Part shown: piece by piece, positions 1 through 5,546 of the stretch
How the letters are laid out: every line of letters starts with the position of its first letter
Position numbering within the stretch: position 1 is the first letter of the stretch
Source: an uncultured Holosporaceae bacterium
Lineage (GTDB): Bacteria; Pseudomonadota; Alphaproteobacteria; RUG11792
DNA: 5,546 nt
Direction of reading: 5' to 3'
Assembly: GCA_947285985.1 (NCBI GenBank)
Contig: CAMYPB010000050.1
Span: 1 to 5,546, forward strand
Notes under the pieces: generated by a model
Told to the model about the DNA's origin: nothing
The model's input: the letters and a program-made list of their open reading frames with translations, nothing else
Databases searched by the model: none
Translations under genes and position numbers: made by a program

Positions 1-3
1 ATA

Positions 4-822
4 TTATTTATTAAATAAAGACATTATAAAATCGATTTTTAGGAGGGCAAATCCTATAATACAACGATATATCATTAGTATAAAGAAACCCTTCCTCTCC
101 ATAAAATGAATACAAGGATATATAAAAATAATACTAATTATTGATGTAAGAAATAATCCGATAAGAGAATTATTCGAAAATAAAACATTGTATTGATTAG
201 TAGTATAACATTCATATAATTCTAGGACGAGGGAACCCATTATACTCGGAATCGCAAGGAACATAGAAAAATGGATAGATTTCTTCCTATCTATTGAAAA
301 CAAACGAGATGCTGTCAAAGTTATTCCCAAACGACTCACTCCAGGAAAAACTGCAATCGTCTGAAAAATACCGATCCATAAAGATTTATACAATGAAATA
401 AATCTATTTCGATCCATCCTTCGAAGACGACTACACGCAGACCTATCAACAATCCAAAGAAGAATCCCAAAAATAATACATAAAATCCCCATTATATTCG
501 TATCCTGAAATTCCTTCACAAAATCCCTCGAAAAATATCCGAAAAATACAACGGGAATCGTCCCAATAAAAAGAGGATAAAAATATGTATCCCGCAGTTT
601 TTTTGATGAAGAAAATATACCCTTAAAAATATCAAGTATATCATTTCGAAAATAAAATAGAAGTGCTATCAAACTCCCAACATGTAAGGCTATTTTAAAT
701 GAAAAATTGAAAAATTCCATATTAAAAATATATTTCGCAAAAAACATATTAACAGATGAACTGATCGGCAGAAGCTCGCCTATACCCTGCACAAAACTGA
801 TAATCAATAATCTTATATCCAT
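4..822 (-). CDS. uppP: Undecaprenyl-diphosphatase (UppP/BacA family), divergent
   Basis: Integral membrane protein of 272 residues, the usual family length, with about eight hydrophobic segments (roughly 4-20, 41-58, 82-97, 109-126, 146-160, 184-204, 219-238, 244-264). The family dephosphorylates undecaprenyl diphosphate to the monophosphate so that the lipid carrier can be reused for peptidoglycan precursors. Family motifs are visible: ELLPISSS at 16-23, ALHVGSLIA at 45-53, and PGVSRLG at 160-166 followed by FSMFLAIPSI. The invariant Ser163-Arg164 pair and Glu16 are kept. However, the Gly-His that normally follows the first motif (His30 in E. coli) is Val24-Asn25, the first acid of the ExxxE pair is Gln12 (a substitution I recall in other bacteria), and the SRSG Ser is Leu165. 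Family assignment is firm, but catalytic competence is uncertain. The start has AGGAG 12 bases upstream and AAGG directly before ATG. It is the last gene of the murA-ftsY-uppP cluster, 32 bases after ftsY. Confidence 0.88.
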   Translation of the reverse strand: MDIRLLIISFVQGIGELLPISSSVNMFFAKYIFNMEFFNFSFKIALHVGSLIALLFYFRNDILDIFKGIFSSSKKLRDTYFYPLFIGTIPVVFFGYFSRDFVKEFQDTNIMGILCIIFGILLWIVDRSACSRLRRMDRNRFISLYKSLWIGIFQTIAVFPGVSRLGITLTASRLFSIDRKKSIHFSMFLAIPSIMGSLVLELYECYTTNQYNVLFSNNSLIGLFLTSIISIIFIYPCIHFMERKGFFILMIYRCIIGFALLKIDFIMSLFNK

Positions 823-854
823 CCTTATACAAAACTCCTAAAAATAGCCTAAAA

Positions 855-1697
855 TTATTTCAGATTTTTAATAAAATCCTCTATAGAAAAAACATCAAAA
901 TCTTCCAATTTTTCGCCCTTTCCTATTCCAAATATTGGGATCCCAAATTCCTTGACGATTCGAACGATGACCCCTCCATTTGCATTTCCATCCATTTTCG
1001 TCAATAAAATCCCATCTATTTGACAATACTTGTTGAATTCTCGAACTTGATCGAATGAATTCTGTCCTATAGTTGAATCTATTGTAATTATTGTCTTATG
1101 AGGGGCTTTTATATTTATTTTCTTGACGACATTCGATATTTTTGTGAGTTCATTCATGAGGTTGATATTATTTTGAAGACGACCCGCAGTATCAATGAGG
1201 AGTATATCAGATTTCGTGTTTTTCATTGCGTCAAACGCGACGCTCGCAGGATCCGAAGAATTTGATATACCCTTATAAATATGACATCCCAATCTATTCG
1301 CCCATATTTCGAGTTGTTCTGTTGCAGCGGAACGAAATGTGTCACACGCTGCAATTTCAACACTTTTTCCCATCTTCTTAAAATAATGCGCGATTTTTGC
1401 GATGGAAGTCGTCTTCCCAGATCCATTCACCCCAACAAACATGAAAACAGTCGTCCCATCAGATTCATCTATATTTATATCCTCTATAATATGACCTTCC
1501 AATATAGACTTTATTATATTCGATAAATCTTCCTCTATATTATCGGACTTCTTCAACATACTCGAAATCTCATATGACAAGGATGGGCCAAAATCCGCCT
1601 CTATCAACATATCTTCAATTTCTATTATGTCGACAGTCTTATCATCCTTCTTGAAAATATTCTTTAATTTATCTTTTAATTTATTAAAAATAGACAT
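855..1697 (-). CDS. ftsY: Signal recognition particle receptor FtsY, minimal form
   Basis: SRP-family GTPase of 280 residues. It receives the Ffh-4.5S RNA-ribosome complex at the inner membrane and hands the nascent chain to SecYEG. The first 17 residues form a Lys/Phe/Leu/Ile amphipathic helix of the sort that anchors FtsY to lipid. The long acidic A domain of E. coli FtsY (497 residues) is absent, as in many bacteria. An N domain occupies about 18-80 and the G domain 82-280: P-loop GVNGSGKTT (89-97), DTFRSAATEQL (119-129), DTAGR (169-173), DSTIGQN (207-213), TKMD (233-236) and GIGKGE (257-262). The insertion-box DTFR and the adjacent EQL mark it as an SRP GTPase. The usual DGxAKGG reads DGNANGG, with Asn240 replacing Lys. 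Ffh is excluded because there is no methionine-rich M domain. It starts 15 bases after the murA stop, with GAGAG 4 bases before ATG, which suggests coupled translation. Confidence 0.96.
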   Translation of the reverse strand: MSIFNKLKDKLKNIFKKDDKTVDIIEIEDMLIEADFGPSLSYEISSMLKKSDNIEEDLSNIIKSILEGHIIEDINIDESDGTTVFMFVGVNGSGKTTSIAKIAHYFKKMGKSVEIAACDTFRSAATEQLEIWANRLGCHIYKGISNSSDPASVAFDAMKNTKSDILLIDTAGRLQNNINLMNELTKISNVVKKINIKAPHKTIITIDSTIGQNSFDQVREFNKYCQIDGILLTKMDGNANGGVIVRIVKEFGIPIFGIGKGEKLEDFDVFSIEDFIKNLK

Positions 1698-1712
1698 AAA
1701 TCTCTCAAAAAA

Positions 1713-2999
1713 TCATTCTGATTTAAATCTTTCAATAACCGCACCACACGAAATAAGTTTGTTATCGATATCATCATATCCCCTATCAAGATGATACAAT
1801 CTGTTGACGATTGTTTCGCCCTTCGCTGACAATCCGGCCAAAACCAAGGAGACGGAAGCTCTCAAATCCGTTGCCATAACTTGGGCTCCATTTAAGTATT
1901 CAACTCCATTTATTATGGCTGTTCTTCCATGTATTGAAATATTCGCTCCCATACGAATTAATTCTGGAACATGCATAAATCTATTCTCAAATATATTTTC
2001 CGTGATTGAAGACGATCCCTCACAAATCGTCATCAAAACCATATATTGGGCTTGAAGATCCGTTGGAAATCCAGGGTATGGACTCGTTTGAATATCAAAT
2101 CCTTTCATTTTTTCAAAATCATTATCTCGATAGACGAGTATCCCATCATCAAGAATATCACTCGATACCCCAACATATCGCAATGTATCAAAAAAAGTTG
2201 TTAGATGATCATATTTCGCGCCTTTTAATAAAATTTTTCCATTTGTCATAGCAGAAGCTATCGCGTACGTCCCAGCTTCTATACGATCCGGAATAATCTC
2301 ATACTCGCAACCATGAAGTTTTTGAACACCTTCTATCGTTATTATGGATGTTCCATGTCCCGAAATTTTTGCACCCATCAAATTCAAAAGATTTGCAAAT
2401 TCGACAACTTCAGGTTCCATTGCGGAATTTATCAATCTTGTCGTCCCTTTCGCGAAACACGCGGCCATCATAATATTTTCTGTCCCCGTCACAGTTGAAA
2501 TAGGAAACGTTATATCACATCCTATCAATCCATCTTTCGCATCCGCATGTATATAACCATTATCTATTTCGATACTCGCTCCCAAACTTTCGAGTGCCTT
2601 CAAATGAAGATCGACCCCCCTCGTTCCAATCGCACACCCTCCTGGAAGCGAGACACTCGCCCGTCCAAAACGTCCAACAAGAGGACCTAAAGTCAATATG
2701 GAAGCCCTCATTTTTCTCACAAAATCATATGGTGCTTCAAAAAATTTTAAATTTTTTAGACATATATCAATTTTATGTTTTCCAATACAACGTATATCGG
2801 ATCCCAAATATTCCAATAATTCAAGCATAGATGAAATATCTGCAAGATTTGGGACATTATCCAAAATAATACTTTCTTCCGATAAAATACTCGCAACTAA
2901 AGCGGGAAGTGCAAGATTTTTTGCACCACTTATTTTTATCTCTCCCCTTAGAATATTCCCACCCTGTATTCTCATACTCTCTAACATGCAAACACCCAT
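1713..2999 (-). CDS. murA: UDP-N-acetylglucosamine 1-carboxyvinyltransferase MurA
   Basis: Cytoplasmic enzyme that transfers enolpyruvate from phosphoenolpyruvate to UDP-GlcNAc, the first committed step of peptidoglycan synthesis. The protein has 428 residues (E. coli 419) and aligns over its whole length with the E. coli enzyme as I recall it. Key residues are present: Lys27-Asn28 in SGAKN, catalytic Cys122 in PGGCAIG (E. coli Cys115), Arg127, Asp314 in FPTDLQAQ (E. coli Asp305) and Arg406 in DRGYD (E. coli Arg397). Cys122 is the residue alkylated by fosfomycin, so the enzyme itself is expected to be sensitive. The start is uncertain: ATG at 2999 has no good ribosome site, while ATG at 2987 (residue 5) gives a length before the RIQGG motif closer to the family norm and has a weak GATGGG 7 bases upstream. 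First gene of the murA-ftsY-uppP cluster, with a probable -10 element 24 bases upstream of the longer start. Confidence 0.97.
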   Translation of the reverse strand: MGVCMLESMRIQGGNILRGEIKISGAKNLALPALVASILSEESIILDNVPNLADISSMLELLEYLGSDIRCIGKHKIDICLKNLKFFEAPYDFVRKMRASILTLGPLVGRFGRASVSLPGGCAIGTRGVDLHLKALESLGASIEIDNGYIHADAKDGLIGCDITFPISTVTGTENIMMAACFAKGTTRLINSAMEPEVVEFANLLNLMGAKISGHGTSIITIEGVQKLHGCEYEIIPDRIEAGTYAIASAMTNGKILLKGAKYDHLTTFFDTLRYVGVSSDILDDGILVYRDNDFEKMKGFDIQTSPYPGFPTDLQAQYMVLMTICEGSSSITENIFENRFMHVPELIRMGANISIHGRTAIINGVEYLNGAQVMATDLRASVSLVLAGLSAKGETIVNRLYHLDRGYDDIDNKLISCGAVIERFKSE

Positions 3000-3022
3000 C
3001 TCATAGTATATCTTTTTTTATA

Positions 3023-3028
3023 ATTATA
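3023..3028 (-). promoter_or_regulatory. Probable -10 element for the murA cluster
   Basis: The minus strand reads TATAAT, a perfect -10 hexamer, 23 bases before the longer murA start, which would give a leader of about 15-20 bases. No convincing -35 lies at 16-18 bases: TTGAAT (3048-3043) is only 14 bases away and TTGAAA (3059-3054) is 25 away. A second -10-like hexamer, TATACT, is at 3010-3005. The region is very AT-rich, so chance matches are likely. Its position just after the terminator of the upstream gene supports a promoter here. Confidence 0.35.
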
Positions 3029-3071
3029 ACATTAGACAACAAATTCAAAATTCTTTCAAGGATATATAATC

Positions 3072-3110
3072 AAAAAAATATGATTTTATAAAAACATATA
3101 AAATCATATT
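3072..3110 (-). terminator. Intrinsic terminator-like hairpin of the secreted-protein gene
   Basis: A perfect 14-bp inverted repeat has arms at 3077-3090 and 3097-3110 and a 6-base loop. Reading leftward, it is followed directly by a run of T (complement of the A run at 3072-3076). It lies 33 bases past the stop of the gene at 3144-4055, on the correct strand. The stem has only two G-C pairs, so it is weaker than the eno terminator, but it fits an AT-rich genome. No T run follows it on the plus strand, so it should act in one direction only. Confidence 0.6.
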
Positions 3111-3143
3111 CATTTAAAAATTTAGGCAATTTTATCAAAAATA

Positions 3144-4055
3144 TTATTTACCAACTTTCACAGGAAGTTCTTCGTTCTTTGTCACGACACTTTTATCCTG
3201 GTTGTTCACATCTCCCATCATATATAAACTATTCTGATTTCTAGATGGATCCTCTGGGTCTATGAAGGAAGGACCCAACGAATCATAATCAATCTGATCA
3301 TCACTACTTATATTGTCATATTTATTTTCGTTTGTGTCAAGTTCATTATTATTTTGGACTTGTTGTGTCTTATCTGATGTTTTTTCTATGACGAGATTAC
3401 AATTTCCAATAAGTTTCACGACTCTATTCAATTCATTCGCAGACGCAAAACTTATACTTGCATTCTTTATGACGATATCTATAGGATTAGATTCCTTAAC
3501 AGTTTTTTGTATAAAAATCACTAGGTATTTTATACATTCATCATCTATTCCACATCCATCTATCAAGATTGAATCAACTTTCAATTCGAGCATTGCAAGA
3601 TTATATAAAACTTCCTTCAATTTTTTTTCATCTATCTCTTTATCACGCAGTATGACGGAGAGATTTTTTTTATTATCCTTAGAAATTATATACTTTATGA
3701 AATTGATAACAGAAGGTTGAAACTCGACGATATCATTATACCCAATGACAAAGTCCCCCCCTCTTTCTATATGATCAATCCAGTTATTCACGGAAATCAA
3801 TATAGAATTTTTTTCATTTTGAGAAATTCCATAATCTTTAAAATCCCAATTATCATCATAACTTATAACAGGATCAATCCTCTTCGTCGTGTCTATACGT
3901 CTCTTTTTTAATGACGTTTTATCAGATTTTTTATCGATAGATGAACTCCCCTTTAATATTCCTTCGTCATGTGAATTCGTATATGCTGCACTGACGTCTA
4001 TGAAAGAAATACTCAACATCGACGAAATAAATATTCTCAAAAAATTTTTATTCAT
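3144..4055 (-). CDS. Unrecognised secreted protein with leucine-rich-repeat-like central region
   Basis: I do not recognise this 303-residue protein. A classical Sec signal peptide is clear: NKNFLR, a hydrophobic core at about 8-21, and an A-X-A-type site with cleavage after Ala23 (VSA/A) or Ala24. No lipobox Cys is present. Residues 42-59 are strongly basic and include KKRR at 50-53. Residues 99-225 contain about four units of 27-32 residues, each a short strand (FVIGYNDI, LSVILRDKEI, DSILIDGCGI, IDIVIKNASI) followed by an amphipathic helix, ending in a last strand, LVIEK. This spacing resembles ribonuclease-inhibitor-type leucine-rich repeats. Residues 226-303 are Asn/Asp/Glu/Gln-rich and probably disordered. 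There are no membrane segments after the signal peptide, so it should be periplasmic or exported. The start follows GGGGAAAG with 7 bases of spacing. It appears monocistronic, with its own promoter and terminator. A role in host interaction is possible but is inference only. Confidence 0.85.
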   Translation of the reverse strand: MNKNFLRIFISSMLSISFIDVSAAYTNSHDEGILKGSSSIDKKSDKTSLKKRRIDTTKRIDPVISYDDNWDFKDYGISQNEKNSILISVNNWIDHIERGGDFVIGYNDIVEFQPSVINFIKYIISKDNKKNLSVILRDKEIDEKKLKEVLYNLAMLELKVDSILIDGCGIDDECIKYLVIFIQKTVKESNPIDIVIKNASISFASANELNRVVKLIGNCNLVIEKTSDKTQQVQNNNELDTNENKYDNISSDDQIDYDSLGPSFIDPEDPSRNQNSLYMMGDVNNQDKSVVTKNEELPVKVGK

Positions 4056-4090
4056 GTTTTAACTTTCCCCAAAGCCTTTCCTTATGAAGT

Positions 4091-4119
4091 ATTCTAACAA
4101 AATTATCGCAATTTGTCCA
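4091..4119 (-). promoter_or_regulatory. Sigma-70-type promoter of the secreted-protein gene
   Basis: On the minus strand, TGGACA (4119-4114, five of six matches to the -35 consensus) is followed after exactly 17 bases by TAGAAT (4096-4091, five of six matches to the -10 consensus). Transcription would start near 4084, leaving a leader of about 29 bases that contains the GGGGAAAG ribosome site. This is the best-formed promoter in the window. It lies back to back with the eno promoter region without overlapping its -10. Confidence 0.65.
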
Positions 4120-4149
4120 TAAACCCTGTAAAAAAAAATTAAAACGCTA

Positions 4150-4155
4150 TATAAT
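4150..4155 (+). promoter_or_regulatory. Probable -10 element of eno
   Basis: A perfect TATAAT lies 42 bases before the eno ATG, giving a leader of about 36 bases. The -35 position at 17 bases spacing (4127-4132, TGTAAA) matches the consensus poorly, and a run of nine A (4130-4138) fills the spacer upstream. It is the only hexamer of this quality between the divergent genes on the plus strand, so a promoter here is likely, but its exact limits are not certain. Confidence 0.45.
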
Positions 4156-4197
4156 TCAATCTATAAGTTTCTATAAAAAATACAGGATTTTATTAAA

Positions 4198-5436
4198 ATG
4201 CCAATCATAAAAAGTGTTTTTGCGCGTGAAATATTAGATTCAAGGGGATTTCCAACAATCGAAACGGAAGTTGTTTTATCTTCTGGAGAGGTTGGAATCG
4301 CGTCCGTTCCATCGGGTGCATCGACTGGATCATTTGAGGCCGTTGAACTCCGTGATAATGATAATGATAGATTTTTAGGAAAAGGTGTCTTAAATGCTAT
4401 TAAAAATGTCAACACTATCATATCAGAAAATATCGTCGGAGAAATCGTGACGGATCAACATGTTATCGACCAGATCATGATTGATCTCGATGGAACAGAA
4501 AATAAATCAAAATTGGGAGCAAATGCGACATTATCCGTGAGTCTCGCGTGTTGTCACGCAGCATCTCAATACTTCGGAATTCCATTGTATAGATATATAG
4601 GAGGAATATCAAACAACAAACTCCCTCGTCCTATGATGAATATATTGAATGGGGGAGTACACGCAGATAATTCAATCGATATCCAAGAATTTATGATCGT
4701 TCCATCAAAAATATCGGATTTCAAAGAATATGTCAGAATCTGTTCTACAATATATCATACCCTCAAAAAAACATTGAAATCCAAAGGATTGAACTCAAAC
4801 GTTGGGGATGAGGGAGGAGTCGCTCCAAACCTTTCATCAACGAAGGAAGCATTGGATTATATCATGGATTCCATTGAAAAAGCTGGATTTAAACCAGGAG
4901 ATGACGTATCGATCGCCCTAGATTCCGCATCGAGTGAATTCTATCATGACGGATTCTATATGTTGGAAGGATCAAAAAAATCGTCTGATGATATGATTGT
5001 ATTTTATGAAAATTTAATTAAATCATACCCTATCATTTCAATAGAAGACCCACTCTTTGAAGAAGATTGGATAGGATGGAAAAACCTCACAAAAACATTG
5101 TCCGATAAAGTTCAAATCGTTGGAGACGACCTTTTTGTCACCAATAAAAACAGATTGCAAAAGGGAATCAATGAATCGTGCGCAAACGCGATACTCATAA
5201 AACCAAATCAAATAGGAACCCTAACAGAAACATTAAATACAATAAATCTCGCGAAGGAAAACGGATATAACGTCGTCATATCCCATCGATCTGGAGAAAC
5301 AGACGACACGACAATATCGGACCTCGCAGTTGGAGTTTCAGCCCCCTTCATAAAAACGGGTGCACCATCACGCGGAGAAAGAGTCGCGAAATATAATCAA
5401 CTAATTCGTATAGAGGAAGACCTCTCCTATAATTGA
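4198..5436 (+). CDS. eno: Enolase (phosphopyruvate hydratase)
   Basis: Cytoplasmic glycolytic enzyme that interconverts 2-phosphoglycerate and phosphoenolpyruvate with magnesium. It has 412 residues against about 430 in most bacteria. The shortening comes from a smaller loop near 134-143 and a C-terminus that ends soon after the conserved YNQLIRIEE. The N-terminal domain (1 to about 130) has REILDSRGFPT and PSGASTGSFEA, followed by the barrel domain. Active-site residues are all present: Glu164 (QEFM), Glu205 (GDEGG), Mg ligands Asp242, Glu283 (SIEDP) and Asp310 (GDDLF), base Lys335 in the signature ILIKPNQIGTLTE (332-344), His363-Arg364-Ser365 and Lys386 (IKTG). It should be fully active. 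ATG is preceded by AGGA with 10 bases of spacing and matches the family start. It is transcribed alone, divergent from the secreted-protein gene, with a strong terminator downstream. Its product, phosphoenolpyruvate, is also the substrate of the nearby MurA; that link may be incidental. Confidence 0.98.
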   Translation: MPIIKSVFAREILDSRGFPTIETEVVLSSGEVGIASVPSGASTGSFEAVELRDNDNDRFLGKGVLNAIKNVNTIISENIVGEIVTDQHVIDQIMIDLDGTENKSKLGANATLSVSLACCHAASQYFGIPLYRYIGGISNNKLPRPMMNILNGGVHADNSIDIQEFMIVPSKISDFKEYVRICSTIYHTLKKTLKSKGLNSNVGDEGGVAPNLSSTKEALDYIMDSIEKAGFKPGDDVSIALDSASSEFYHDGFYMLEGSKKSSDDMIVFYENLIKSYPIISIEDPLFEEDWIGWKNLTKTLSDKVQIVGDDLFVTNKNRLQKGINESCANAILIKPNQIGTLTETLNTINLAKENGYNVVISHRSGETDDTTISDLAVGVSAPFIKTGAPSRGERVAKYNQLIRIEEDLSYN

Positions 5437-5445
5437 TTATATCAT

Positions 5446-5477
5446 AAAGGGCGGTTTTATACCACCCTTTTTATTTT
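5446..5477 (+). terminator. Intrinsic terminator of eno
   Basis: Ten bases after the eno stop, AAAGGG (5446-5451) pairs with CCCTTT (5465-5470). Past one C-A mismatch, GGT (5453-5455) pairs with ACC (5461-5463), closing a 5-base loop. The right arm runs straight into a T-rich tract, TTATTTT (5471-5477). The G-C pairs stand out from the AT-rich surroundings, and the form is typical of Rho-independent terminators. The complementary strand also has A/T-rich flanks, but nothing leftward ends here within the window. Confidence 0.85.
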
Positions 5478-5546
5478 GTCATAAAAAAATTAAAAAAAAT
5501 TTCAAAAATTAACGATTTTTTAACTATTGTTGTGCTATCGTGATTT

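Noticed and set aside
748..822. UppP motif loss as a frameshift or decayed gene
   Set aside because: The frame is open from start to stop at normal family length, with the later motifs and membrane segments intact. The changes are codon substitutions, not a shift of frame.
2698..3006. A 102-codon plus-strand reading frame, and several shorter ones, opposite murA
   Set aside because: They lie entirely antisense to a well-conserved murA, have no recognisable domains and are expected by chance opposite a coding sequence.
3077..3110. The perfect 14-bp inverted repeat as a mobile-element end or operator
   Set aside because: The T run on one side and the position just after a stop codon fit a terminator better, and no transposase, target duplication or second copy is present.
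3313..3720. A 135-codon plus-strand reading frame opposite the secreted-protein gene
   Set aside because: The leftward frame has a signal peptide, ribosome site, promoter and terminator. The plus-strand frame is Ser/Phe-rich, as expected from the complement of Lys/Glu/Asp-rich codons, and has none of these supports.
4161..4421. An 86-codon minus-strand frame overlapping the eno start
   Set aside because: It covers the eno promoter-to-start region in antisense and its residues mirror conserved enolase codons, with no independent evidence for it.
5505..5546. Possible promoter for a gene beyond the right edge (TTAACG and GCTATCG-like hexamers)
   Set aside because: Spacing between the hexamers is 19-21 bases, matches are poor, and no downstream gene is visible to support it.

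Overview
The window is AT-rich DNA with short intergenic gaps, holding five protein genes. It looks like part of a reduced bacterial genome. Near-consensus sigma-70-type promoter elements, GA-rich ribosome binding sites and two intrinsic-terminator-like hairpins are visible. The proteins are bacterial, and MurA and enolase align well with Gram-negative homologues. Low GC, compact proteins, and a secreted protein of unknown function with helix-strand repeats would fit a host-associated bacterium, for example an intracellular alphaproteobacterium of the Rickettsiales or Holosporales type. That placement is an inference from general character; no marker in the window fixes the taxonomy.

Layout: positions 1-2999 hold a leftward cluster read murA, then ftsY, then uppP, with gaps of 15 and 32 bases, probably one operon. 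MurA makes the first committed peptidoglycan precursor in the cytoplasm. UppP recycles the undecaprenyl lipid carrier at the membrane. FtsY is the signal recognition particle receptor that delivers ribosomes making membrane proteins to the translocon. The cluster therefore joins cell-wall precursor supply with membrane protein insertion. A 144-base gap (3000-3143) carries a terminator-like hairpin for the gene upstream and a probable -10 element for murA.

Positions 3144-4055 encode, also leftward, an unrecognised 303-residue protein. It has a clear signal peptide, a basic stretch, a central region of about four strand-helix repeats resembling the leucine-rich repeats of ribonuclease inhibitor, and an Asn/Asp-rich tail. 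It has its own well-spaced promoter and its own terminator, so it is probably transcribed alone.

A 142-base divergent promoter region (4056-4197) separates it from eno (4198-5436, rightward), a complete but compact enolase followed by a GC-rich terminator. The last 70 or so bases show nothing I can support.

No mobile element, CRISPR array, RNA gene or evident new multi-gene system is visible. The points most worth a second look are the UppP with altered catalytic motifs (the motif-1 Gly-His is Val-Asn) and the repeat-containing secreted protein.
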